Source of the DNA: Amphimedon queenslandica
Taxonomy: Eukaryota; Porifera; Demospongiae; Haplosclerida; Niphatidae
Length of the DNA: 55,118 nt
Direction of reading: 5' to 3'
Assembly (NCBI RefSeq): GCF_000090795.2
Contig: NW_003546242.1
Span: 716,511-771,628, forward strand
This document shows, in pieces, positions 10,370-22,012 of the stretch. Positions within the stretch are counted from its first letter, which is position 1. Each line of letters begins with the position of its first letter. Made by a program: the position numbers and the translations under genes. The notes beneath the pieces were generated by a model that saw nothing but the letters and a program-made list of their open reading frames with translations, searched no databases and was not told the DNA's origin.

Positions 10370-13241
10370 TGGAAAGTACTGCTGCATATCCTTCTCTTAT
10401 AGGAGTCCTAAGGCATATGGCAGGGTCTCATGCTTTTGATCCACGTTTCAGTGTTTACTCTGGCATTGACGGTTGCTCAAGGATATATTCCAATTTTTAC
10501 TCATTCAAGAAATGTGTATTGAAAACACAGAGAGAATTTGGATTTTTGTGCTTTGAGATACAATAGAACAGAAGTTGAAAGTCCTGTATCTCCCATTGCA
10601 TGTTCACTGGAGAATGCTAATGATATGGTTACTGTGACTACATCAGTGACACAGCAATTACATCAAAATCATCAAATAGCAAAGTTTCTTAAGCTGAAGG
10701 AAGTGAGGAAAGTATCTCAGACTGCTATTGATGGTCTTGTTGGCGATATGTCTCTTATGCTACAGCAGATAATGACTCATATTCATATGAATGTTTCAGA
10801 AGTTTTGCAAAGAAATGGCTTGACTATGTGGAATATTATTGGCCTACTTGAAGTCTTTTCAGATCCGTTTCTAATTGATTCTTTCAAGCAACTTCATTCG
10901 AAGTATTTACAGGATCAGTTCTATAAAACCACCTGAATCTTTTGGTTAGCTAATATTTGATTAAATAATTTAACTTACACTAACTGTTATAGGAGCCCGA
11001 AAGTATTCTACTTGGCAGAAGGACAAGTCTTGTACATCAAATGTCTAGACCTCACTTAACATGCGCTCCCATTTATATGTACCATATTCCATTACTCAAA
11101 TCACTTGAAGCTTTACTAAAACAGCCATTAATTTTCGAAGAGGTAAGCAATTATGCATTATTGTGCCATTAATAATTTACAATCAAAGGTTATGCACGGC
11201 CACAGTCAAGCAGATCAATTAATCAGTGATTTTTGTGATGGATCAGATTTTAAAAATCACCCATTGTTTTCTCTGGATAAGAAATGTTTGCAACTGATGC
11301 TGTATTATGATGATGTGGAAGTTTGTAATCCTTTGAGATCTAAAGTTAAACTTCACACGCTTGGTATGTTATTCTTACATAGCTTATTGTTAAGTTAAAG
11401 TATATAGGTATTTTTTATTAGTGTCTTGGCAATTTAAGTCCATATCTTCGGTCACAGTTGACAGCAATTCAACTTTTGGCAATTGTTAAGACGTCTTCAA
11501 TAAATCAACTTGGTATTGATGTTGTTTTAGAAACATTTATGAGTGAACTCAAAATTCTAGAGCAAGTATGATTATGTTAATAATTATAATTATACTTAAA
11601 GCGTAGGAAGGAATTCTTATTGAAGTGAATGGACAAAAAGTAAATTTTAAGGGTACAATATCTCTTGCATCTGGTGATAACTTGTCATTGCATTTGCTTG
11701 GTGGTTTTAAGTCACAATCTAGTGCCCTTCGGATTTGCATGGCAACATCAGATGAAGCACAAACTAAGGTCATGATAATATACTTTGATGATTTAATGAA
11801 ACAATATTTTATATAGTTTTTAGAATGCTCTTTTGCTCTAAGAACTCAGGAAACATATACTTATTACTGTTCATTTTTAAGCGGTCCTCTCTGTGATGAT
11901 GCATCTACGACTTATGGCATTTTAAGGAAGTCTATCTTAAATGAGTCAAAGTATTTTCATGTTGCAGATGGTCTTGTGCCAGATATAATGTATGATATTC
12001 TTGAAGGTTGTGCCCCATATATAGTTAAGGAGCTTGTCAAGTATTTAATTTCTGAGCGTATTGTTACCCTTCAAGAATTAAATGATGATATTAGTATGTT
12101 TCCATATCGCCAATTGATTTTCGGAACAAAGCTATTGTGATTTCACTAGCAACTCTCAATTCATCTGATCATTCCATCAAGCAAAAAGGTGGTTAAATGT
12201 AATGTTATTCACATCAAGTAATGTTAATGCCTAATTTCTCATAGCTGCTCAAATGTGGTGCTTATGTCGCCTGTTATCACCAATGACTGGGGATAAAATT
12301 CCTGAATCTGATTTAAGATGGCAAAACTTCCTCAGACTACTAAGTATTATGGACCTGCTTTTTGCACCAAAGGTGTCTCAAGATGATATTGCTTATCTAT
12401 CTGTCCTGATTGAAGATCATCACTCTTCTTTTTCTCAGCACTATCCATCTTGCAACATTACCCCTAAAATTCATTACATGGTGCACTACCCAACATGGAT
12501 TAGCAGGTAATGCAAGATTAATTCCTATGTGATATACCACAAATGTTATTACATTTTAGGTGTGGGCCCTTAAGTAGGTTTTGGTGCATGAGATTTGAAA
12601 GTAAGCATCATTACTTCAAAGAAATGGCTCAGCGGATTTGTTGTTTTAAAAATATACCTCACACTCTTGCATTACATCATCAGAGGCTTTCATGTTTGTA
12701 TGTGAATTCTTTGGATGACAGCTTATTGTTAAAAAAGATTATGACAGGCCCTTGTAAGTGCCATGTACAAAAATGAAATGTATAATGGTGTATTAATCTT
12801 TTAGCCTCTGTAGTTAATTTGACAAGCCTCATTTATCATTCTCAATTAATAAATGCATTATTTTACTGTAATGATCAAGTGAACAGGTATATAACTGGTG
12901 TATAATGATACTTCAAATTGTAAATTATAATTATAAAGGATGAATTGGATTGAAATATTGGGAACTAGTTACGGATGTGGCTCAATTGTTATGCTTTCTA
13001 TTAATTTCTACCAGTTTTTGGTTTTGTTACTGACATACTCTTGGATGCTGAAAATTACTTTCTTGTGTGTGAAGTTCTCAAAACCATTTGTTTCAATTCA
13101 CACTATCGTAGTTATGAAATTAGTCATAATTTGTCTCCTTTTTGCTTTGTAAAGCAATTTAATTTAGCTGATCATAATGTACTTTCAATGTATACTAAAA
13201 ACACTTGCAATTTTGTTCCATTAAAATACAATGTCACATAA
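10370..13241 (+). pseudogene. C2H2 finger / Tnp2-like transposase (CACTA copy 1)
   Basis: The probable transposase starts at ATG 10,370. Exon 1 encodes a degenerate C2H2 finger (HAFDPRFSVYSGIDGCSRIY): the first Cys is Ser, and a 2-bp loss plus a TGA removes the first His, after which KHRENLDFCALRYNRTEVE continues in another frame. The following exons are mostly open. They include LQLMLYYDDVEVCNPLRSK near 11,285-11,345 (acidic pair), YLRSQLTAIQLLAIVKTSSI, and LASGDNLSLHLLGGFKS near 11,665-11,715 (second Asp). Next are PDIMYDILEGCAPYIVKELV near 11,980-12,040, ITPKIHYMVHYP, and the block GPLSRFWCMRFESKHHYFKE at 12,565-12,625. The last exon has AENYFLVCEVLKTICFNSHY and a stop at 13,241. Introns are 40-100 bp with GT-AG. 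Other shifts are near 12,115 and 13,010. Tnp2-type transposases of CACTA elements share the DDx.NPL, GDN..H..GF and WCMR.E.KH blocks. Confidence 0.75.
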
Positions 13242-13262
13242 AGATAACATGATAGTCAATAT

Positions 13263-13372
13263 TGATTTAGTGTGCACAGTACACCTTCAGTGTTTTAAGT
13301 ACACTTATACTTTTGTACACTCTAAGTGTACTAGTTTGCAAGTGTATGAGGAACACTTTGATTTTTACAGTG
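13263..13372. repeat. CACTA-like right terminus and subterminal repeats
   Basis: Ends TTTTTACAGTG. AGTACAC, GTACACT, AGTGTACT and AGTGTATG motifs are packed in both orientations just inside the end. Confidence 0.75.
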
Positions 13373-13374
13373 TA

Positions 13375-14018
13375 TCTTCTTGGTAGGATCGAAATCATAC
13401 CGTGCCTTCTCTCTTGCTATCTTCTTAGAAGGATCAGCATCATACTGTGCCTTCACTCTAGCCATCTTGTTAGAAGGATTGGCATCATACTATGCCTTTA
13501 TTCTGGCTATCTTCTTAGAAGGATTGGAATCATACCGTGCCTTTTCTCTTGCTATTTTTTCAAAGGATTGGCATTATACTGTCCCTTTTGCTCAGCTAAT
13601 TTTTTGCTATAATTAATTTTGAAAGCTTTTTTAGATTCAATACACACAGTTTTGCCTCTTAAAATGAGGGTTTTTGCTATGTGATGCATTGAAATTGATA
13701 TGTTAATTGACTAAGATAACATCAGCCTTACTTACCATGTCATTATCATTGGTATCTCTCAAATAATCACCTGCAAACTCTCATCACAATTATTATTGTT
13801 ATTATTGGAATCAATTGGAAGCTTTTCCAAAATATCATACACTACATCCCTAGGTACATTATCTTCTTCATGGGGAGAGACAATATTTAAAATATTGCAG
13901 GAAAGCTTTTCATTATTAGGGATATTAAAATTAGCTGGAATACTGTGACACTTCTGATAGCTCCGATTGGCAGCCTTTTAGACCTAGCAGATTTAGAAAT
14001 TTTTCTGGTCTTTGGCAT
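13375..14018 (-). pseudogene. Helitron copy 1: N-terminal start and 15-residue repeat array
   Basis: The minus-strand start ATG at 14,018 opens MPKTRKISKSARSKRLPIGA. After a frame change this leads to an acidic stretch (SPHEEDNVPRDVVYDILEKL). A candidate donor lies after ESLQ near 13,780. Then follows an array of 45-bp units encoding the consensus ADPSKKIAREKARYD (13,388-13,612). The array resembles the lysine-rich repeats at the start of sponge Helitron proteins. It stops at 13,375, exactly where the CACTA-like element begins, and resumes at 7,794. Several N-terminal frames are interrupted, so this is a relic. Confidence 0.6.
13388..13612 (-). repeat. 45-bp coding tandem repeat, about 5 units
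   Basis: Units start with GATYRR and repeat every 45 bp on the plus strand. Read on the minus strand they encode 15-residue units rich in Lys, Ala and Asp-Pro. The period is a multiple of three and the sequence between units diverges while the amino acids are kept, so the array was under coding constraint before decay. Confidence 0.8.
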
Positions 14019-14039
14019 CACTAGCTTCAAGATACACAA

Positions 14040-15047
14040 GTACGTCACACAACTAGACAACAGTTATAGCAAGATAATAGTTACTGACACTAGTCACTTT
14101 ACTACGTTATGAATTGAGAGTGATACAAATTTATAATACTGAGTAAAGAACACTTGAGGTACTTTTGGATAAAATTTTAATATTTTTTTATTTGCTGCCA
14201 TTTTATAGTCAAGAAAAAGTTGTACAACTTGTGCTATTTTTAAATTTTTACCATGCACTGTTTAGAAGTTATAGATCATTGAACTTTAAATATTTAAAAA
14301 AATTCTTGCATAACTTTTCATACTTCATACGCCATCTTTGATCTTGTCATTTCTGGATACCTCTGTATATTATAAAACTGGCAGGAAAAATTAATTGCAA
14401 GGTGGGGTTAAGTTATGATGTCATATTAGTCAAACCATTAATAAAAATGGCCACCAGTATGTATTTCATGACTATTGTTTATTTAGCTGTTTCATCTGGT
14501 GAATGCAGGCTCTACGAAGCTCTAAAGCTTGCAATCGTGGCATAATGAAGGCAAACACTCAATCAAGTTTGTATGCAGTAAATGCTTTTGTGATACACTG
14601 ATGTTTGAAAGTCAACAAAACATTATGAGAGATTGCAGCCCATTTTGCAAAACTTGACAAACTTTTGCCAAATGATGCAACATACGTCAATAGAAAATAA
14701 TAAACAAAATGATATTACTAAAAATTAAAGTACTCTCATCATGTTCGAGAATGTTTTACTCAGTTTTCATCCATTTTGCAAAGTTTAGTAAAGTTTATTG
14801 CATCTCACTATTGAGAAAAAATTGAAAAAATTATATATTGTAGAAAAAGTATAAAGAAAACAATTTGTGTTTCGAAATCTAAATTGTGCGTTCAGCCTGT
14901 TGTACCTTAAGGAATAACTCTAATTACACAATAAGCTATATTCTAGTTAGACTAATTAATTGGTACCCGAGTAAAGAATTAGTTATAAATCAATACCCTT
15001 CTACAAATCAATATGAGACTAAGTTGTGGAGTTCAGTATGTATATGT
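14040..15047. other. AT-rich non-coding stretch
   Basis: No gene is seen upstream of the Helitron start. A segment at about 14,916-15,040 recurs in diverged form at 15,719-15,870 (both contain TAACTCTAAT and, later, CCCTTCTA followed by GAGACTAAG). Confidence 0.5.
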
Positions 15048-15158
15048 TATTACACCCCTGCGAGTGCAATATCTGATTTACAAGCACACAGCCCGAGAGC
15101 CATAGGCCCTCGGGCTCGGTGCTTGTAAATTGGATATTGCACAAGCATGGGTGTAATA
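15048..15158. repeat. 111-bp near-perfect hairpin
   Basis: TTATTACACCC at the left pairs with GGGTGTAATAA at the right. Inside, GTGCAATATC pairs with GATATTGCAC, TTTACAAGCAC with GTGCTTGTAAA, and the GC-rich tip GCCCGAG pairs with CTCGGGC around GCCATAGGC. The palindrome is a likely foldback MITE or other hairpin element in otherwise AT-rich DNA. Confidence 0.85.
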
Positions 15159-18100
15159 AATTTATATCCAATTGAAGCTATACGGTACACACACTGCACA
15201 TGCGCAAAGCAATTTTACACATGGCAAGTACCTGACAAGTAGAGGAGAGCTTAGAGATGGCTGACAGGAGCAACTGCAATGCTTCCAAAAGGAGGAAAGT
15301 GTCACTTTCATTAAAGAGAAAGAAGGTGGACAGGACAGCGAGCGTTTAAGAAGGAAGAAGGTGGTGAGGACAGCGAGCGTTTTGTTGCTGTATTGAAAGA
15401 GGCTTTAGAAGACCTATCCAGCTATAAAATGCCAAAAAACTCTGCTCTCAATAGTCATTTCGTTAAAAATTTAATTTTGTGTCAAATATTATTATTCAAA
15501 AAGTCAAAGGTCAATAATGTGCGAAAACCACAGTGCACTGTATCAAACATCAAAGGGGTTTACATGCACTCAGTGCACTGTAACTGATTTATTGCACTGG
15601 CGGTCCCTTTGAAGTATAGCTTGAGTGGGAAATAACATAAGTTATCTTTAAGAAGATAATGACTATAGCGACCAGTATCACAAAACTGGGATCAAAAAGA
15701 ATAGTAGCACAAAGTAGAAATAACTCTAATCAAATGATAGAGTATAAGTTTTATCAACTGTTACCTGATACAACTACAATACAAGATTCACAGCCGGCCT
15801 GTCAGATATAATTCTCATTAAGGCCCCTTCTAGAAATCATGATGAGACTAAGCTGCCATGCAGTGATATCAAAATTACCTTAATTAAATAAGAGTGAAAA
15901 ATAGACAAACTTGATACTAGTATATTGAGCAACCAGTATCACAAAATCTGGATCCAAAAGATAATAGCGTTTTAGCAGCAGCACAAAAAATATACTATAT
16001 ATATAGCCCTTCTGAGCATGCTCATAAATAATAAGTGAATGGCATCTGCCACAAAGTCAGTTGTTTGCTTGACAGAAAAGATGGCCTAACGGACTCTGTA
16101 AATTTTACTTTATCTGATGAATGACTGCACTTCTTGAGCTGTAACGCAAAGGAATAGTGTAAAAATGATCATTTTATGTTAAATATTCTAGGAGAAGTTT
16201 TGACTGACAGATAGAAGCAGAAACCTGAATGGAATATGCATGTGTGCGTGCATTCATGCATCGCTCCGAAGATATTTGTTGAGGTTTTTAGCCCATTTCA
16301 TAGATATGCAACTCTTGTAAAGGTGATTAAAAGGTCCTCTAAACACTCAGGCAACATGTAAAGGTGGCTCTCTGTGGAGATGCAAGCCCTAAATGTGTAA
16401 AATGGGCAGCAATTTTGACCAACTTAACCCTACTCACCAAGCTCTACCGCTTGGCAATTAGATGTGATATTATAAAGGTCCTTAAAGAGCATCTTCGTAG
16501 GAGAAGTAGAAATTGAAGAAGAAGCAGCTGGAGCAGTTGCCATTTTAAACATACAGATAATAACGTGATGAGTTGGCTACGCCCTTGCAATGATGTTATG
16601 TGATGAAACATGTGGTAAAATGGTGTATTTCCGGGGTACCGGTTTCCTACACTCTACCCCGTGTTTGTAAGCCTTCTCTACCATGGAAAACAATGAAAAG
16701 AAGTGGGCATGGTCTTGATGTAGTGGTTTCACTAGTGAAATAAGGAAAGGTCTGAGTCATTGCTAGACATTGTATGTACACTGTTTATTAATTACTGTTC
16801 ATTTATTGCTGCTTCACATTTCTGATAAAATGTCTAAGCTACATTACTGCATTATTACTAAGTGGTGACTTCTGGAACAATGGTTTAGAACTGTACAAGT
16901 ACTTCAGGTGTCCCTTTGTCCCATAACAAAATGCATCTGTCATTTTTGGTTGCTGTCTTCATGTTTTAGCCAATGTATGTAGCTCAACATTGCAAACTAA
17001 TGCCTACGTGGTTAATGAAATAATTATTAACCCTGTCCGCCTAGAAATTAATTCAAACTTTTTAAAAAGGTTTAGTGTGCACTGTTTATCAAACAATAGG
17101 AGGTATGTTGTCAATTGTTAGAAGCCTGACGAAGGGAGCCCTTCAATCCTGAACTTGCATCAATTGGAGATCATGCGCTTTGGAATATCAATGGAAGTGC
17201 ATACGAAGTTGAGATCAAAGATGAAGCAAGTAGGTGTCAACGAACTTAGAACATATGAGTTATACCTTGTGAGTCATACTCAGTCAAAAAGGAATTATTG
17301 ACGGCACCTAATGTTAGTACTACAGAAAAAAAGTTTGAGGACGATAATGATGATTTTGTTTGTGAATATGATGAGGCTCCAAAGTCTGAGATGACACAAG
17401 AATAGAGCATGCAATTACATCATCAAAATAATGCTTGGTGCTTAGGCATTTAGACAAATCAAGAAAACGATCATGACAGTTTTGTGAACCCTGTCTTGAA
17501 TCCAGAAGACGGTTTTTTTGTAGGACATTCTGTGAGTCAAATGCATTTAAAATTGTCAAATTATGGTAAAAATCTCTTATGTGCGACACTACAAAGCACG
17601 AAAGATTCTGGTCTTTTAACAAGAGATAGATGTCATAAGCAAAGACGTTTCGCATTTAATGAGAAAAATGGACCAAATGTCACAAAAATAGATAAATTAT
17701 ATCATTTAGTGAAACTTTAGAAGACGAAGGAGTAGTAAGAGACTCCTAGTGCAGGTCATTAAACTGCTCATAGCCATTTCAAATGTGCAATGATACGCCA
17801 GTAAAAAGAAATACACCACTACTAATATGGAGTCTCCTTGCAGCTCACAAATATGTAAAGTAAATAATGATTGTAAATTAAGTTACAACTACAATACTTG
17901 TACATTATTTTCAGAGTATCATTGAAGTCCCATCAAAAATTGAGAACTAAAGTACTGCAGAGGACAAGTTTATTTATGTTAGTCTAAAATCAGACATATT
18001 TATTTTGTTCATTTTTAGAATAATACTAACCTTCTCCATGCTCATGGAAAAGATTTTTTAAATATGCATTAGCATTAACGGATATTCCTTTCTCCAAAGA

Positions 18101-18213
18101 GATGGCACCTAGTTGCTTATATGCATCTGGAAGGTCAAAAAATGAAGCTCAGCCTTCAAAGGTGCATTTACTGGAAGGTTAGTAATATCACTGCTGGATG
18201 CAAATAAACTACA
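15159..18213. other. Long stretch without recognisable genes
   Basis: Only short unsupported open frames occur. There is a diverged direct repeat: ACCAGTATCACAAAA near 15,672 and again near 15,931, each followed by GGATC-AAAAG. The longest frames (17,320-17,720, both strands) match nothing I recognise. Confidence 0.5.
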
Positions 18214-18274
18214 TTATTTTTTTAATAGAGTGCATAGATATTAAGTATGGGAAAGGGATCATATCTAAATAGTT

Positions 18275-18577
18275 ACAAGTAAATAAAAAACATTAAAAAT
18301 GGAGAAGTAGTAGGATTAAATTGGAAAAAAGTAAAGGAACAAGAGGGTACTTGCAAAGTGGTGTGATAACAAATCCTACAACACTGCATGAAAAATAAAA
18401 CACAAAAGCATTGTAATTATCCACACAGGCTACTACATGATAAACTATGAAGCCATGTCTTTCATGCAGTGGTGTAGGATTTGTTATCACACCACTTTGC
18501 AAGTACCCTCTTGTTCCTTTACTTTTTTCCAATTTAATCCTACTACTTCTCCATTTTTATTGTTTTTTATTTACTTG
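18275..18577. mobile_element. Foldback (palindromic) MITE, arms about 118 bp
   Basis: Left arm 18,275-18,393 and right arm 18,460-18,577 are near-perfect reverse complements (both include GGAGAAGTAGTAGGATTAAA or its complement) around a 66-bp spacer. High arm identity suggests youth or strong homogenisation. A transcript would form long dsRNA. The open frames across it are by-products of the palindrome. Confidence 0.85.
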
Positions 18578-18689
18578 TTTCCATTCTTTTTTCTTAAATT
18601 AATAAATTACTTTCTGTTAATACTGTTATGAGTCTGTGGTTAGGTTAATTATATTCATGCTAGTCACGTGCGCATAAATTAAAATGGCG

Positions 18690-19121
18690 TCAAACCACAA
18701 ACCCACGAGGTTCTGCAGCTGGAATGTATCTTCCATTGTTCTCTGTCTTTGCTTCGTTTTGAAGCCACATGTCCAGTCCTTGGCCCAAGCTCAAAGGAAT
18801 GATGTAAAAGCCAACTCGAGCGGCTCCCTGGTTTGAAAGATTTCCGTGTTGATAGAAGAAAGATGAAAGAAAGAAGAAGAAAAAGTCTGAAGAATTTTGC
18901 AGAAATTTGAATTTAGGCCTATTCTCCAGAAATGCTTCCGCTACACTAGAGTCCACTTTAAAGGTACCAGGAGAATCGCTCAGTGAAGGAGAGCTCGTCT
19001 AAGTCATTTATAAGGTTGTACAACGTAAGTTAAAAGAGTTATAAGTGTTTGAAAATCGTAAAAACGGCCGCCATCTTGAAAAATCAACCTCAATCCTACA
19101 TATAGGCTACCGCCTATATAA
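18690..19121 (-). mobile_element. GGTA-loop hairpin element, copy A
   Basis: Read on the minus strand it starts with the perfect hairpin TATAGGC-GGTA-GCCTATA (19,118-19,101). It then has CAAGATGGCGGCC and an open stretch with VDSSVAEAFLENRPKFKFLQ and GLDMWLQNEAKTENNGRYIP. Copy B at 24,533 is about 400 bp of the same family in the opposite orientation. The superfamily is unknown. The open frame could be captured coding sequence. Confidence 0.6.
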
Positions 19122-19190
19122 TAGGGAGGGCATTTTTTAATAGAGTGCGTAGATATGAATTATGGGAAAGGGACCATGTCTAAATAATTA

Positions 19191-20934
19191 TATGGAGGGT
19201 TTTATGTCAAGATTATATCAGAAGTGCATTGATGAGAGGAAAGGATTAGTCACAAAATCCGGTGAAAAGCCTGATAACATTGAAAAAAACTGAAGAGCAC
19301 TAGACTGAGATACACTACTATGATACTATACTCAATGACACTATTACTTTTTTGCACTTAAATTTTTGTTATTATATGTGTCTAGACTCTAGTTCAATTG
19401 AAATTGTTAACCTTAATCTAAATAATCTCTGCAGATTTGCCAAATACCTTTTGTTGCAAATGGGCAGCTATTTGTCAATTTTGTATGAACACACCCACAG
19501 AAAAAATGTCTGATCATCATACTGTAACTCCACAAAGAAAACGAAAGAGGGTTCTGCATTGACTGTACCACAAACAGATATCTGTTAAGATACCAAAGTA
19601 TCCTTATGGATATTGAGGAATGACTTGAAAGGCATATTTTGTAAGGTAAAATAACAGTAATCACAATAGTAGCCACAACCACCCTGTATTTTACAATAGG
19701 TCATAATAATTCAAATTTTATTGGAATGAAGTGAAATAAAGATATGTCGAAATTTGATTTCATTTAGTTTGAACTTTTTACACAACATAAATTTATGAAT
19801 AATTGTTTTTGGAAAAAATGAAAATTGACAACTTTTCTGCATTGAGAAAATTAGGCAAAAGGGTATAGTTTTTGGTCATTGACCTGTTTCTTGAGTTACT
19901 TTTAAACATTTATAAAAATATAATTTAATTAGAATCAACTCAAACTTTTTAAGCAAGATAAAACAAGTACATGTAAGTGCCAGAAGAAATAAAAACTTCT
20001 TTCTTGAGATCTTTGTCAAAATGCCCTGCACAGCTGTACTATATAAGGGTTTGGGGCCAGTTTTTGGGCAAATTGACAATACACTGCCAAGAAGCTGCAT
20101 TAACACTATGCCAAATTCCTGTAAAAAACTCGGTCCATCTGTGTCATAAAAAATGGCAGATTAAATTAAGGAAAGATTCGACAATGTCTGAACATTGAAT
20201 TAATTTTTAGACTTTGATACTGCATAATCATTTTTTTATAAATTTTCTGTCTCACTTCTACATTCTCATTGTATTTCAGACAATGAATTGCCAGGCTCCT
20301 CATGCAACTTAAATTCTCCCATTAAGTCAACTACATCTCGTAATGAACTGAGCTTAGCTCACTCTCTGAAATATTTTGTCCAGTTCCTCCTGAACTATAG
20401 TGGGTATGCCATCTTCAACTGCACCACTTACATCCTCTTTATGTGTATCTAGACCTTCTCATTATTTATACTATGTCCCAAGTGAGAATGGACCGGAAGT
20501 GGAAGCAGCTGCAATAGAATCTGAAAAATGTAGCTATGTCACTAATGACGACTTATAATGATGTTCATAGAGACATTGCCGATATTTTGGTTTCACTCAT
20601 AAACCAGTCTTGTTCTTCCTAACAAGCAGTACAATAGCTGCTGGAGTCAAAGAGTCTTCATAAAGGCCATCATTATCAAAAGGTCTGGCTCTATTAGCAT
20701 TTAAAAGAAGATTTATCAGTTTGGGCACTCGACCACATGTGCTTTTATAAACTATGACATCATTAAATGTCATTGCGGTTAGCTTTGGTATGCCATTGGG
20801 TTTATAGGGAGAACCCGGTTCTCAGGCTTTCCAAGGGCTGAGAGACCCAAGACCTAAGATCCTGAAGCGGCATTGGGTGACTAAGAACCTTTGAAAGTCT
20901 CATCCTTGTCCCACATTCCTATTAAAAGTTTTTC
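19191..20934. other. Mostly non-coding; weak coding traces
   Basis: The strand-minus frame at about 20,800-20,585 reads NGIPKLTAMTFNDVIVYKST and continues with INLLLNANRARPF, faintly ankyrin-like but too short to name. Plus-strand traces near 20,280 (DNELPGSSCNLNSPIKSTTS) may belong to the transposase that follows. Confidence 0.3.
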
Positions 20935-20969
20935 TTGGTCCAAACTCAGTTGGGACATAGTATATCCCC

Positions 20970-21215
20970 TACAGCCTCTTGTGATCTATTACCTGTACCT
21001 TCTCGTGATTTTTCCTCTGGACTATCTTGCGATCTGTCACCTGTAGTTTCCCGTGATCTGTCCCCTTCACTGTGTAGTGATCTATCACCAATACCTTCTC
21101 ATTATCTATCCCAATCAGTTTTTGAACTATCACCTGTACCTTCTTGTAATCAATTCCCTTTATTATGTAATAATTTTTCACCTGTACCTTGTCATGATCT
21201 ATCCTACATTAGCAG
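20970..21215 (+). repeat. 24-bp coding repeat (DLSPVPSR-like)
   Basis: Tandem, degenerate 24-bp units encode an 8-residue Ser/Pro/Asp motif at the start of the transposase relic. They are probably a disordered N-terminal spacer. Confidence 0.7.
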
Positions 21216-22012
21216 ATGATTTATCACCTTCTTTCCAATGTTCTAGTGCATCACTACTGAGCAGTCCATCATCATGTTAGGGTTCTCCTTCCTTGTGTTC
21301 ATCCCTCAATATTTCATCTAATTTCCCATGCCAAGATTCTTCATTTGATGAACCTCTGTACATTATCAAAGAGAGTGGGGAATCAATAATGGCCTGTATT
21401 GTGGAGAATTATTTAAATTATGCTGCTACAAACAAAATAATTGAACTGCACAATCACTGTGCAATGGAAAATAAATTGCCACGTTCAAGAGACAGATTAC
21501 GAAAACATTTTCTAGAAGATAGCGTTATATCAATGTTATTTTTCTCTTTGTGCTACAATAAAGTTTTGAAAAGTTAATGTAAAAGGAGAGTGTGTCGACA
21601 ACAGAAACCTGACTTATGCCAACTTTTGATACTTGATTTCAAGAAAGAATTTAAGAGAATGTATGAAAGCACATGTACATTTATTTAAAAATGATTAAAA
21701 ATATTGCTAAATGTTTACCTCATTAAATATATGTAGCTCAACCCATTAAGTATTTTTAGCATTTAAGCTCTTTATTATATTGCTGTATGTATTATATATG
21801 TATGTATATATAAATGTAGTGAGCTGGTAGCTGCCACATTTCTTGCTTGAATGTACTCGTAATGATCATTTGTTCAAAATAAAGGCTTTTCACTCAATTT
21901 TTTAATTCAATTATTCCTATATTAAGCATTTTCTTTTTAAAATACTTTGGTGGGACAAACTTCAGTATCCCTTATTGCTGTAATCAAGTGGCACCACATT
22001 GTCTGATATATA

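Larger units (their letters stand above)
7797..13372. mobile_element. CACTA/EnSpm-like two-gene DNA transposon
   Basis: The left end reads CACTGTAAAAAAG at 7,797 and the right end CTTTG...TTTTTACAGTG closing at 13,372, giving an 11-bp terminal inverted repeat. A TA dinucleotide flanks both sides (7,795-7,796 and 13,373-13,374). Removing the element and one TA joins two halves of a 45-bp Helitron repeat unit in exact phase. Subterminal AGTGTAC/GTACACT motifs recur within about 110 bp of each end, as in CACTA elements. Inside are two divergent genes with many short introns: a SAMD3-like gene (10,259 to about 8,020, minus) and a Tnp2-like transposase (10,370-13,241, plus). CACTA elements end in CACTA/G and make 2-3 bp duplications, which agrees with both termini and transposase. 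Confidence 0.82.
1339..14018 (-). mobile_element. Helitron copy 1 (decayed, split by a CACTA-like insertion)
   Basis: A single minus-strand Rep/helicase element runs from an N-terminal start near 14,018 to an OTU domain near 1,340. It is interrupted by the 7,797-13,372 transposon. Known Helitron order is seen: N-terminal basic repeats, Helitron_like_N Rep with HUH and Y2 motifs, a Pif1-family helicase, then a C-terminal extension with an OTU domain. Stops and frameshifts occur in most segments, so the copy is dead. The 5' TC and 3' hairpin/CTRR ends were not located, so the outer limits are those of recognisable coding sequence. The matching plus-strand copy at 25.5-35.4 kb has the same domain order. 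Confidence 0.85.
18214..19190. repeat. 60-bp direct repeat flanking two insertions
   Basis: A segment starting TTTTTTAATAGAGTGC and containing TATGGGAAAGGGA then TCTAAATA occurs at 18,214-18,274 and again at 19,131-19,190. The DNA between holds the foldback element and a GGTA-hairpin element. A local duplication, or target DNA copied along with an insertion, would explain it. Confidence 0.65.

Noticed and set aside
17320..17720. Overlapping 78-111-codon frames on both strands
   Set aside because: No motif, no splice context and no similarity I recognise; chance frames in AT-rich DNA cannot be excluded.
18293..18532. 79-codon frame in the 18.3-kb palindrome
   Set aside because: It is explained by the foldback sequence and has no protein-like features.
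20585..20800. Ankyrin-repeat fragment on the minus strand
   Set aside because: Only one loose match (INLLLNANRARPF) without the full 33-residue pattern.
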